Positions 21,251 to 32,011 of a stretch of DNA of 64,000 nt are shown piece after piece. Made by a program: the position numbers and the translations under genes. The notes under the pieces are model-generated. The model was not told where the DNA came from. It ran no database searches and saw only the letters and a program-made list of their open reading frames with translations. The stretch comes from Molanna angustata (Eukaryota > Arthropoda > Insecta > Trichoptera > Molannidae). Every line of letters begins with the position of its first letter. Within the stretch, counting starts at the first letter, position 1. The DNA lies in contig OY754972.1 in the NCBI GenBank assembly GCA_963576475.1, positions 33,270,556 through 33,334,555 of the forward strand. The letters are read 5' to 3'.

Positions 21251-21804
21251 TATATTGTATGTTTGGAGATGAAGTATCAAACTATTAAGTGTTCTTTGAT
21301 ATTGTGTGTAGGTGACTACCATACAAATTGTATAAAGTGATGTCGTCACTAAATTAAATTTTTATAAAAATTGTTAAAAAAAATTGAGATATACTTCTAC
21401 AATATTAATATTTTTTATAGAAAATTAAATTATCTAGCTGGAGTGTTTCGGCTTTTTTCGGTGTTTTTAAAACATTTGGAAATATAGGCAGTTAAACTCA
21501 TAAATTTATCATAAAAAAAATACTTTTCTTAATAAAAAATATTTGAGAAACCCTGGAATTTTTTTGAAAAAACTAATTTGAGATTTCGTATTTGTCTATG
21601 TTTGTACCAATTTTCAGGGTTCTAGCTTTTTTGGTTTCTGAGATATATGGAAAAATAAAATAAAAATTAAAAAGTTGATAACCCCTGACTGAAACAAAAA
21701 TTCAAAATTCCGAGTATAAAAGTTTTGTAGGCCTGTAACTGTTTATATATTCTGAAATTTAAGGATCTATAAATTGAGCGGATCAAAAGTTATAAGGGGG
21801 GGAC

Positions 21805-21842
<38 letters not shown>

Positions 21843-22130
21843 ACACACAGACACACACACACAGACACACGAAATGTTCTACTCCGAATTCTGAGTTAAT
21901 CCGTGTATGGAACATATATGCTGCGAAGCCTCCAAGTTGGTGTTTTTTGACTTCAAAGTTGGAAAAGCCGTGAAAAAAGTAGACCTCTGCATACAATTCT
22001 CGCATATCCTGGCTTGAAACATTGTCGATATGTTAAGAGAACAAAGTTCTCCTGAACAAATCGACAGTTGGAATAATTTGTATTTATGGGTTTATAGTTT
22101 GGTACTTATTCTTCAACTGTACATACTATC

Positions 22131-25047
22131 ACTAGTTGCATGTAACACATGAGATCCAACTGTCGATAGCGATAGTATGTATAGTTGAAGAATATGTACC
22201 AAACTATAAACCCATAAATACAAATTATTGAATATTTTCAGATATTTTGTTTTCTATACAACATATATTATGTATAGGTATGTATGTCAAGATAGGATAG
22301 TATGGAGGAAGTTCCTTTTTTCCTACCCAGAATATGAAAATAGCATGATGGTATGTATGTTTGGAGATGAAGTATCAAACTATTAAGTCTTCTTACATAT
22401 CGTGTATAGGCGACTGCCATACAAAATGTATGAAGCGATGTCGTCACTAAATTCAATTTTTAAAAAAATTGTTAAAAAAAATTGAGATCTTCTACTACAA
22501 TGTTAATATTTTTTATAGAAAATTAAATTATCTAGTTGGGGTGTTTCGGCTTTTTTCGATAATTGTATAAGTTTTGGAAATATAGGCAGTTAAACTCATA
22601 AATTTATCATAAAAAAAATATTTTTCTTAATAAAAAATGTTTGAGAAACCCTGGAATTTTTTTGAAAAAATTAATATGAGATTTTTTATTTTTCTATGTT
22701 TGTACCAATTTTCAGCGTTCTAGCTTTTATGGTTTCTGAGATATATGGAAAAATAAAATAAAAATTCAAAAGTTGATAACCCCTGACTGAAACAAAAATT
22801 CAAAATTCTGAGTATAAAAGTTTTGTAGTCACACAGACACACACACACAGACACACAGACACACGAAATGTTCTACTCCGAATTCTGAGTAAATCCGTGT
22901 ATGGAACATATATGCTGCGAAGCCTCTAAGTTGGTGTTTTTTGACTTCAAAGTTGGAAAAGCCGTGAAAAAAGTAGACCTCTCCATACAATTCTCGCGTA
23001 TTCTGGCTTGATACATTGTCGATATGTTAAGAGAACAAAGTTCTCCTGAACAAATCGACAGTTGGATTAAATAAATAACTAGTTGCATGTAACACATGAG
23101 ATCCAACTGTCGATAGCGATAGTATGTATAGTTGAAGAATATGTACCAAACTATAAACCCATAGATACAAATTATTGAATATTTTCAGATATTTTGTTTT
23201 CTATACAACATATGTAGGTATGTATGTCAAGATAGGAAAGTATGGAGGAAGATCCTTTTTCCTACCCAGAATATGCAAATAGCATGATGGTATGAATGTA
23301 TGTTTGGAGATGAAGTATCAAAGTCTTCTTACATATTGTGTATAGGCGACTGCCATACAAAATGTATGAAGCGATGTCGTCACTAAATTCAATTTTTAAA
23401 AAAAAATTGAGATCTTCTACTACAATGTTAATATTTTTTATAGAAAATTAAATTATCTAGTTGAGGTGTTTCGGCTTTTTTCGATAATTGTAAAAGTTTT
23501 GGAAATATAGGCAGTTAAACTCATAAATTTATCATAAAAAAAATATTTTTCTTAATAAAAAATGTTTGAGAAACCCTGGAATTTTTTTGAAAAAATTAAT
23601 TTGAGATTTTTTATTTTTCTATGTTTGTACCAATTTTCAGCGTTCTAGCTTTTATGGTTTCTGAGATATATGGAAAAATAAAATAAAAATTCAAAAGTTG
23701 ATAACCCCTGACTGAAACAAAAATTCAAAATTCTGAGTATAAAAGTTTTGTAGTCACACAGACACACACACACAGACACACAGACACACGAAATGTTCTA
23801 CTCCGAATTCTGAGTAAATCCGTGTATGGAACATATATGCTGCGAAGCCTCTAAGTTGGTGTTTTTTGACTTCAAAGTTGGAAAAGCCGTGAAAAAAGTA
23901 GACCTCTCCATACAATTCTCGCGTATTCTGGCTTGATACATTGTCGATATGTTAAGAGAACAAAGTTCTCCTGAACAAATCGACAGTTGGATTAAATAAA
24001 TAACTAGTTGCATGTAACACATGAGATCCAACTGTCGATAGCGATAGTATGTATAGTTGAAGAATATGTACCAAACTATAAACCCATAGATACAAATTAT
24101 TGAATATTTTCAGATATTTTGTTTTCTATACAACATATGTAGGTATGTATGTCAAGATAGGAAAGTATGGAGGAAGATCCTTTTTCCTACCCAGAATATG
24201 CAAATAGCATGATGGTATGAATGTATGTTTGGAGATGAAGTATCAAAGTCTTCTTACATATTGTGTATAGGCGACTGCCATACAAAATGTATGAAGCGAT
24301 GTCGTCACTAAATTCAATTTTTAAAAAAAAATTGAGATCTTCTACTACAATGTTAATATTTTTTATAGAAAATTAAATTATCTAGTTGAGGTGTTTCGGC
24401 TTTTTTCGATAATTGTAAAAGTTTTGGAAATATAGGCAGTTAAACTCATAAATTTATCATAAAAAAAATACTTTTCTTAATAAAAAATGTTTGAGAAACC
24501 CTGGAATTTTTTTGAAAAAACTAATTTGAGATTTTGTATTTGTTTATGTTTGTACCGATTTTCAGCGTTCTAGCGTTTATGGTTTCTGAGATATATGGAA
24601 AAATAAAATAAAAATTCAAAAGTTGATAACCCCTGACTGAAACAAAAATTCAAAATTCCGAGTATAAAAGTTTTGTAGGCCTGTAACTGTTTATATATTC
24701 TGAAATTTAAGGCTCTGTAAATTGAGCGGATCAAAAGTTATAAGGGGGGGACGGACACACACACAGACACACACATAGACACACACACACACAGACACAC
24801 ACACACGAAATGTTCTACTCCGAATTCTGAGTAAATCCGTGTATGGAACATATATGTTGCGAAGCCTCTAAGTTGGTGTTTTTTGACTACAAAGTTGGAA
24901 AAGCCGTGAAAAAAGTAGACCTCTCCATACAATTCTCGCGTATTCTGGCTTGATACATTGTTGATATGTTAAGAGAACAAAGTTCTCCTGAACAAATCGA
25001 CAGTTGGACTATCGACAGTTGGATCTCATGTGTTACATGCAACTAGT
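22131..25047. repeat. Family A tandem array bounded by perfect 39-bp inverted repeats
   Basis: Three tandem family A units start at 22131, 23078 and 24003; the second and third are 925 bp apart and nearly identical. The first 39 bases of the array (22131-22169, ACTAGTTGCATGTAACACAT then GAGATCCAACTGTCGATAG) occur as an exact inverted copy at 25009-25047. CA/CAGA-type microsatellites occur in each unit, and each unit ends in a GAGAAC/GTTCTC hairpin. No coding sequence is present. Confidence 0.88.
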
Positions 25048-25200
25048 ATAGAGAAATGCCAAACTATTACCTTTCATAGAGTAAAGAATCCGATTGTATA
25101 CAAATATTGCCTGGAAAATACAGAGTTGGAGCATGTCAAGACTATAAGAGATTAAGTATTTGTGGATATTTTACGTAGTAGAATTCTATTTTAAATTATA

Positions 25201-25346
25201 TTAAAATTAAACAATTTGTTTTAAATTCTACGTATATTTATTAATTTGTCGATAACTATAGTCTTGAAGATGCCCTAGCAAGGCGAAATAGCTATCGACG
25301 AATTAACAAATATACGTAGAATTTAAAACAAATTGTTTAATTTTAA
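25201..25346. repeat. Large palindrome with 53-bp arms
   Basis: The left arm 25201-25254 and right arm 25294-25346 are inverted repeats with about two mismatches. The roughly 39-base loop holds TTGAAGATGCC...GGCGAAATAG, which resembles the hammerhead-like motifs elsewhere in the window but lacks the first core C in the right context. Confidence 0.85.
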
Positions 25347-25653
25347 CTGTTGATAAATTGATGTAAAAAAATAACGCTTAAAAAATGGTGAAATCATGAC
25401 TCTCCACTATTAGTAAAAAACATGCATTAATTCAAAATAAAGTAAATAAAAAAAATAGTCATACTGACAACTTTTTACCGCAGGTGATGTCACAATAACT
25501 ACAAATAAAAGAAAATAAACATACTAAATCAAAGTATCTGTATCTACGTAATACCAGAGGTCACTTTAAGTCAACTACACACTCGTAAAACAACGTCACA
25601 TGGTCTGAATGCGCATGCGCAGAACCACCAAGCGAAAACGTAAGAGTATTGTT

Positions 25654-25981
25654 TTTTTTGCGGGTGGCAGTTCTTAACGAGAACACACTTAGGCCAATTG
25701 GCCCTTTGTGATACCACAATTGGGCTGTCCTCCCACTCACTCATCCCCCTTGAACCAGCCTGAATGTCTAATGAATGTCATAATGCCTCCGATGTCGGCC
25801 GACGCTATGTCAATTAAATCATCATAGAAGAAACTTCCCAATGAGCTTCTCCTAATTCTAGAGAGATCAGGACAGTGACAAAGGAAGTGGACCACCGTCT
25901 CCTCCTCCTCCTCGTCTTGGCATGCTCTACAGTAATCGTATGCCTCCAGCCCTAGCCTTCTGGCATGCTTTCCTATTGTAT
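25654..25981 (-). mobile_element. 5'-truncated LINE, 3' end with ORF2 C-terminus
   Basis: The minus strand encodes HARRLGLEAYDYCRACQDEE...VVHFLCHCPDLSRIRRSS, the CxxC...HxxxxC tail common after RNase H in I/Jockey-group LINEs, then a short 3' UTR and a poly(A). An 11-bp target duplication AGAGTATTGTT flanks it exactly (25643-25653 and 25982-25992). This is a clean target-primed insertion. Confidence 0.9.
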
Positions 25982-25992
25982 AGAGTATTGTT

Positions 25993-26929
25993 GCACAAAT
26001 ATATTTTAATCAGTCTACCCATGAAAATAAATAGATATACAATTTATAATAAAACAAAGAACGTCATGATATTAACACTTAAAATAAATTAATCTTCGGC
26101 ACAAAATAAACCTATACAAAGTCAGGAGACAACAGGGTAAACCAGGATACCGAAAAAAGCGAAAATTTAGTAAAATTAGTATAGTGAGAAACTGGTAACA
26201 ATAATAACAGAGCAGCTTGTAAAACACGTCCGTGCCGTACGATCACAGATAATATGGAAGTAAACTTTCAGTATACTTCAGATGTGTCACTCAATACATA
26301 GAAGCTGTAACCGGATAATCATAAGGTTTCTCGCATCTCCGCTATAGGGGCAATGAATACGCGACCGGTCCACGGCAAATTTAAATTTCCATTTTAAAAT
26401 GTTTCCAGCTTTGAGGAATGGATTCAAGGATAACTTAAATAAAAAATAACCATTTTTCAATCATTATTTATTAAAAAAACACATATGATGGATTTTATTT
26501 GCAATATTTCAAAAATCATGCCAAATAATTCATAAAATACATTGTTCTAAATAAAATGTGCATTGTAGATTATTAGGTTTTTTTAATTTATTTTCCACAA
26601 AGAAAGATTTAATACTGATTTTCGGAAAACTATATAACTTCACTTCGCCATATTTCACTTGACAATTTATTCAAAACACAACAAAACTTGTCAGCCATCT
26701 TGCGAAGATAATCGAAAAACACAAAAAGCTGGCAATAGATTAACACCATCACCATCACATGGCGTGATAGTGTGTATGTAGATGAACACCGAAAACAACA
26801 AGAATTTTACAAAATCACACATGTTATATTTATTATTTGGTTTACTTCAAGATTTTAAAGGATCAAAATGTTTCGCGTCACAACAAACAACAAAACACAA
26901 CTGAAGTATGCTGAAGGTCTGAAAATTTT
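25993..26929. other. Stretch without recognised genes
   Basis: AT-rich, short frames only, no domain or splice context that I can support. The preceding stretch 25347-25642 is similarly empty. Confidence 0.5.
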
Positions 26930-27333
26930 ACATTGCATTTTCAAAAATACCAACATAAAAAATAAATAAATAGCGCCACCTTTGGAGATGTAAGCGTAAA
27001 GTAAAACCAGTGCTACCAATAGAGTGCCACCGGCGTGCGTACGATGGTCGGAACGAAACTGACTGAACAAAACGATAGAGACATTGAAGGCAAGCCCACC
27101 AACCACCCAGGACCCGTTCTAGGAAAAAAGTCTCCTTTTCGGGTCCACATATACACCTCGTTTGACGTATAGACGCTAACGCGACAGTCTTCCAAGAGCC
27201 AAAAGAGATCCCTTCAGGTCTGTCGCGCACACATCCCAGATACTTTATGCCCCAAAGTCCCCTTCCACTTGGGCAAATGCCTCTTTTATTTATTTGCAAC
27301 ATATAAACTTTTTAATGTTGTGTGAAAAGAAAA
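26930..27333 (-). repeat. Family H repeat beside the 28S fragment
   Basis: Contains the family H hairpin at 27111-27145 (outer stem GACCCG/CGGGTC, inner AGGA/TCCT), the GACGTATAGACGCTAACGCG block and the GGGCAAATGCCTCTTTTATT end also found at 11.1 kb. It adjoins the 3' limit of the 28S fragment at 27334. Confidence 0.65.
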
Positions 27334-27443
27334 CTCAACAGAGTCTTATTTCCCGGCTGATTCTCCCAAACCCGTTCCCTTGGCAGTGGTTTCGCTAGAA
27401 AGTAGATAGGGACAGAGAGAATCTCGTTAATCCATTCATGCAT

Positions 27444-27474
<31 letters not shown>
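27334..27474 (-). rRNA. 28S rRNA fragment downstream of the R2 site (pseudogene)
   Basis: The minus strand reads TAGCCAAATGCCTCGTCATC, then TGAATGGATTAACGAGATTC, GTCCCTATCTACTTTCTAGC and GGGAACGGG: the universal 28S sequence just 3' of the R2 insertion point, running through an uninterrupted R1 site. It carries several substitutions at positions I know as invariant (for example TTTGGGAGAATCAGCCGGG) and stops after about 140 bases, so it is a diverged relic. Confidence 0.92.
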
Positions 27475-28248
27475 TTTTTTTCCCAAGTTGTCTGCCTCAA
27501 CCGTGCCCGATCCAGTTGATAGTCCGGAGGCTACTCCTTCCCGCGGCAGGTCCTCGTTTCTCTCACTGTTGTCCCATCCGGGTCGCCCGTGTCCAATCCT
27601 CTCAGCTTGGCTGTCCTGGTGGTGGGTCTCCATATGGTGGTTGGAGCTCCTCGATGGTGGTAGGTGGATGTCATCTTATTGAACCATGTCCAATTGGTAT
27701 AGCTTCCCTGTAACACTCTGGTTGTAATTCCGTTCATTGTCCCTACTCTTATATTCATCTTTTTAAGAGCATTGTATGATGAAAGGGACCATATACCACG
27801 CCAAGAGTGTACAGGAGGTGACGGTGAAAGCCTTACATTCCGTGCTTCGGAGGCTGATGTTCTCAAGTACCGTTATCTTAAAGTTTTGAATATTTGCATA
27901 TTGAGGCTAGTGGCCCCCGACACGATCAGCACATCAATCACCGCCACCTGCCCCTCTCGAACGGCAATAATATCTGGCTTGTGTAGCCCAACTGAGGTCT
28001 GTAGATGGGTTTCCTGCTGCGTTTGATATTTTGCTTTTTGCAGGACGTCGCAGAGTCTTACATACAGCGTCATGTCTTTTAATTCTCCCCCCATGGGTAC
28101 ACGGTGACAGTGCTGAACGATGTGCGCGGTAGTCTCCTGCATATGGCATCCTGCCCTGCAGGTTAGATCGCGCCCACCCCTCACACCACGCGTTGTACGC
28201 ATTCTGGAGGGAAGACAATTTATGTATATGGGTGTGTACGTGCCGTAC
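27475..28248 (-). pseudogene. R2 element, 3' end (copy C), fused to an R1 RT
   Basis: In broken frames it encodes the R2 C-terminal region: LPSRMRTTRGVRGGRDLTCRA, the zinc motif CRAGCHMQETTAHIVQHCH, then the restriction-like endonuclease start KPDIIAVREGQVAVID. That KPD motif is intact here, unlike in copies A and B. A poly(A) of seven A residues joins it to 28S at 27474. Upstream, at about 28248, it is fused to R1 reverse-transcriptase sequence, so it is an R1/R2 chimaera formed by recombination or template switching. Confidence 0.85.
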
Positions 28249-29712
28249 ATCCAGCCAGTACGGGCAAAGCGTCCGTGTACACCGTTTTGTATGCACCCGT
28301 AACAGCAATGAGCGGAACCCTCTGTCCACTCAAGACTCGCATACTCACCAAGCCTGCATCCAGGCGGTGAGACCACACCCTAGCAGCATAGGTAACCTGT
28401 GCAACGTACGTTGCCCTATAGACCCTAGCAATGTCCGAAGAGGCCATCCCCCAGTCGCACGCATTTATTCGTCGCAATTTCATAAAGAGGTCCCTTCCCC
28501 TCGACGACACACACTTGGCATGCTCCATGTAGTTACCCGAGCGATCAACGATGACACCCAAGTATCTCGTGTGCTCGGAGAACTTAACAGACTCCGAGCT
28601 CATCCTAACACACGGGTTCTCTCACTCAGGGCACCCTTCAGGATCATCCCCACGGTCTTCGGAGAGGAGAAGGAGAGCCTGTTTCTCTCACCCCAATCCG
28701 CAATCATACTAAGAGCACTTTCAGTCTTTTTTGCAATCTCCGTTCTCGGGTCACCGGCCATCAGTAGAAGCGCATCATCGGCATATGCCACGATCAAGCC
28801 CACCCCCGGCAAAGGAAGTCTCAGAAGATCGTCCATCAGCACATTCCAAAGGAAGGGGCCGAGATCAGATCCCTGAGGACATCCCTTCGTCGAAACCTTG
28901 GTCACCTCGACAGCGCCATAAGACAACGACACAGAGCGACCACCGAAATAGCTTTTCACGATCTTATACAGCTTGGGGCCACATCCCCTAGCTTTCAATT
29001 TAACCAAAATCATTGGCCACCAGGCATTGTCGAAGGCCCCCGAGATGTCCAAGAAAACACCTATGACATGCTTCTCATTTCTTTCCCTCTTCCATTCCAT
29101 CGCTCTCAAAATGGCATCCTCAGTCGAACATCCACGCACGAACCCAAACTGCAAGTTCGAGGGAGGAGAGAGTTTCTCCTCAAGCCTATCCCGAATGACC
29201 ACCTCCAAGACCTTTCCCAGCACCGGCAGAAGAGTAATCGGCCTGTAGGCGCCAGGATCCGACCTCGACTTGCCGTTGCCCTTCGGTATGATCTTGAGAA
29301 TGCCATGCTTCCGTTCGTTCGGAAATACGCCTTCATTCAAGCATTTCTCATACACAGTTACAAACGCTTCCCTATCAGCAGCCCAAACCTGTTTAATAAT
29401 AGGTCCAGTAAGCTTATCGTACCCAGGGGCCTTAGAGGGGCCAAGGTTCCTCACAATAACGTCGAGTCTCGCCTCGAGCCAGTCCCTACAGACGGCCGGA
29501 TTGGCCCCCACAACCGAGGGGGGGCAGTCAGCCAGAGCTCTCATCACCCCAAGGTGCGGGCCCCTACCCGGCTCGTCATCAGGAACCAACCTCTTCAGCA
29601 GAGCCTCAAGAGTATCCCGAATCCCCGTTGTGTGGCCTGACTCGGTTAGAACCGTCGACAAGTAACTATCTGCATCTCCAGATTTGCAACCCTTCGAAAG
29701 AACACCGACCAC
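28249..29712 (-). pseudogene. R1 copy 2 ORF2: reverse transcriptase
   Basis: The RT is well preserved: SKAPGYDKLTGPIIK, IIPKGNGKSRSDPGAYRPI, LDISGAFDNAWW (catalytic Asp), KGCPQGSDLGP and the YADDALLL active site, followed by the thumb and ARVWSHRLDAG. This matches R1-clade ORF2 and would reverse-transcribe R1 RNA at the nicked 28S target. The endonuclease upstream is deleted and one frame change occurs near 28600 (…SERTRVLG to MSSESVKFSEHTRYLG), so it is not functional. Confidence 0.9.
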
Positions 29713-29764
29713 TTCCCACGGATCTGCGCATCTCAGTCACCCATTGTCGCCAATGCTAGGTCTT

Positions 29765-31731
29765 GGCGCGCAACCATCATATACCTGGTAGCTAGCCATA
29801 ATTGGTCATGGCTACCAGCCTCTCAGAGGCGCTGATTGCTGCCGGACACTCCCTGGCTCCAGTCATGTGATCCGCCGGCTGCTTGAAGCGCGTGCAAGTA
29901 CCGCATACCGGCCGAGAGTCACTCTTCTTGCAGGCCGCGGATTCATGCCCAACCTCTGCACAGTGTCTACAAGTAACCTCTTTCTGGAGACACTTAGCCT
30001 GCGTATGCCCGTAGAGCAGGCATCTGAAGCAGCGGGTGGCAAGAACCGAGTCGCTGATGCGTACAGCAGACCAGTATAGCGACATTTTCGTCGCTTAGGT
30101 GCTGAATACATAAAACAAGTTTTTTTTAAATCGTGTGTTTCTATTGTTTATATATTATGTTCTAAGACTATAATATCTGTTTTGCTTGTTTTGATACTAT
30201 ATTATTGTTTTTTTTTATGTTCTTTAATGTCTTCTATTGTGGTAGTGTGTTTTCCTTTTTTTACTTTGTGTTTTATTGTTATTTATTTATTTATTTATAA
30301 ACGGCATAAAATGCCTTTTACATACATAGATAAAAACACATATTGATAATAACAATAGATAGAATAAAAAAAAGCAATTAGGTATACACTTGGCAAACAC
30401 AAAAAAAAACTTAAACCTAAACAATAAGACAAAAAATAAAAAATAATAAAAAAATAGATGTAAGCAAACATAAAAAAAAGATATACATAAGGATCTAAAA
30501 AAAAATATAGATAAAAATTATTGATAACGTGTCTTTTTTGTGTGTTCATTTAGTCATCCGATGTTGATTTGTTTATTTTTATTGTTTGTTTTTAATTTTG
30601 TTTATACTAGATGTAAGTAATTGTATTTTTTTTACATCTAAATAAAATATATACAATACATTACAATACAAAACCTTGCTGGAGAAGGAGTTTCCTAGCT
30701 TTTGGATTTATGAAGATCACACAACAGTAATCGATCGGAGACGCTCTACCAAATCTGTAGAGCATCGAGAAGCCTCTCAAAAATTCGTTCTCATCCATCA
30801 TGCCCTTTAAATTTTGATCCAAAATTTTCCTTGCCAGTTCCATCGGCTCTTTCAGTTCAATGGGTACACCCATGAGTTGCACTTTGGGTCTAAGCCCTTT
30901 CACCTCTTCCGCAACAAAACCGCTTCCCGCCAACCTGCCCGCAGCTTTAATCGGGTTAGCTGCTTCAGCAGCACTGGTGGTCTCCACAGCCACCCCTGCT
31001 TTTCGTGTCTTCCGGACCTTGACCGCCCGAAAGCCATCTTCCTCCGGCTTGAGCGTCTCAAGCAAGATCTTTTTTGTCTGATCGGAAGAGCCTTTCTTGG
31101 GATCAGCCGGTCTTATCATGACCACAGGTTTCGCCGGACAGGCCTCGACAACTCTTGTGCCAACCTTCACCGTCTCCGCCAGTCTCTTTCTCCTATCCGT
31201 CTCTCCCAGAGCCGGCCAGGCTTCTCTATCAAGTGGTGGCGCTGGTACAACTGATCGCGACAGTAAAGCAGGCGACTCACGGATTTTATTTAGCGTATCA
31301 ACAGTAGGTAAGATCGCCCTGAGGCCAACTATCTCGCCACGCAAAGCAGCAATCTTGGCCTCATCCACAGCCGCCAGTTCCATGGCTCCCACAGCTGCAG
31401 ATCTCACCTTGGCTCTATGCTCGTTGCTAACCTTGGTAAGGTTCAGACCCTCCAAGGTATCGGCAATGAGTTTCGCCATCTTCAGAAGCTCAAAACTCTC
31501 CTCACCACTACTAGGGGACTGACTCACGTTCAGATCGGCCGGCGGTGAATCACCCGGAGAGTCACATTTTTTTCTCTTCTTCCTCTTCTCGGTAACTGCA
31601 GCGGGCACGCCCGTATCCGACTCAGCCTGGCTGCTTTCCATAACCTCCGCGTTAGCCCGCATAGGAGAGCGCACAAGCGCCCTGCTAGGCGTAAAGACCG
31701 CCACGTCGTCCTCCGGCTCTGGTGTGATCAT
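29765..31731 (-). pseudogene. R1 copy 2 ORF1, interrupted by an insertion
   Basis: Likely start ATG at 31731 (MITPEPEDDVAVF). It has a basic KRKKRKKC stretch, a predicted helical middle, a conserved domain around GFVAEEVKGLRPKVQL, then FGRASPIDYCCVIFINPKARK, and after the insertion three zinc knuckles (CFRCLLYGHTQAKC, CRHCAEVGHESAAC and a third Cys-rich segment). It ends MTNYG-stop, with the ORF2 ATG overlapping the stop. The insertion at 30084-30668 separates the knuckles from the rest. Confidence 0.87.
30084..30668. mobile_element. Insertion inside R1 copy 2 ORF1, unclassified
   Basis: The uninterrupted R1 copies read straight from AGCGACA to CAAAACCCTGCTGG; here about 585 bases of AT-rich sequence intervene, with a TTATTTATTTATTTA stretch and many A/T runs. 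No frame with a recognisable domain occurs. It is probably a short retroelement or a LINE 3' end, but I could not define a target duplication. Confidence 0.7.
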
Positions 31732-31938
31732 CCTCGATTTTTCAGTGTCAGAATATTGTGAAATCTTAACAATAATGGTCCACATACAAACATACAACCG
31801 AAAAACAAAGCGAAATGGCAAAATAGAAAGAAAGATGACAGCATGCAGAAAAGCACCATGAGCGCAGCAGAACACAAAGAAAAATATGAGTAGAAATAAT
31901 TAGCAATGAAGTCACATAAGATATAGACAAGCAGTCAC

Positions 31939-31955
31939 GTAGATAGGGACAGAGA

Positions 31956-32011
<56 letters not shown>
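31939..32011 (-). rRNA. 28S rRNA spacer between R2 and R1 insertions
   Basis: These 73 bases are the 28S segment between the R2 site (TAGCCAAATGCC) and the R1 site (GTCCCTATCTAC), with an R2 poly(A) on one side and an R1 5' end on the other. It shows that one 28S unit received both elements at their standard positions. It shares the non-canonical GATTCTCTCTGTCCC with the fragment at 27.4 kb. Confidence 0.95.

Larger units (their letters stand above)
15959..22130. repeat. Duplicate of the 3848-5010 segment, split by LTR element 1
   Basis: From AAGGCTCTGAGATTCAATCG onward the sequence matches 3848-4235 with only a few substitutions over about 390 bases, then continues after the LTR element (21251-22070) as the rest of that family A copy, including CA tract and terminal hairpin. 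It ends with an inverted piece of the family A head (about 22074-22130). Confidence 0.75.
28249..31938 (-). mobile_element. R1 element, copy 2, inserted at its 28S target
   Basis: Its 5' end at 31938 follows 28S ...GTCCCTATCTAC directly, the known R1 insertion point. Then come a 5' UTR, ORF1 split by a 585-bp insertion, a deletion of nearly all the endonuclease (about 29715-29790), and the RT, whose C-terminus passes into R2 sequence at about 28248. Confidence 0.88.

Noticed and set aside
22873..24031. Two identical 77-codon minus-strand frames 925 bases apart
   Set aside because: They are identical because the family A unit is tandemly duplicated; the translation has no recognisable feature and spans the unit junction.
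31876..31938. Possible N-terminal signal-peptide-like extension of R1 ORF1 (MFCCAHGAFLHAVIFLS...)
   Set aside because: It lies in the 5' UTR of R1 copies 2 and 3, is absent from copy 7, and the conserved start is MIT(P/S)EPEDD.
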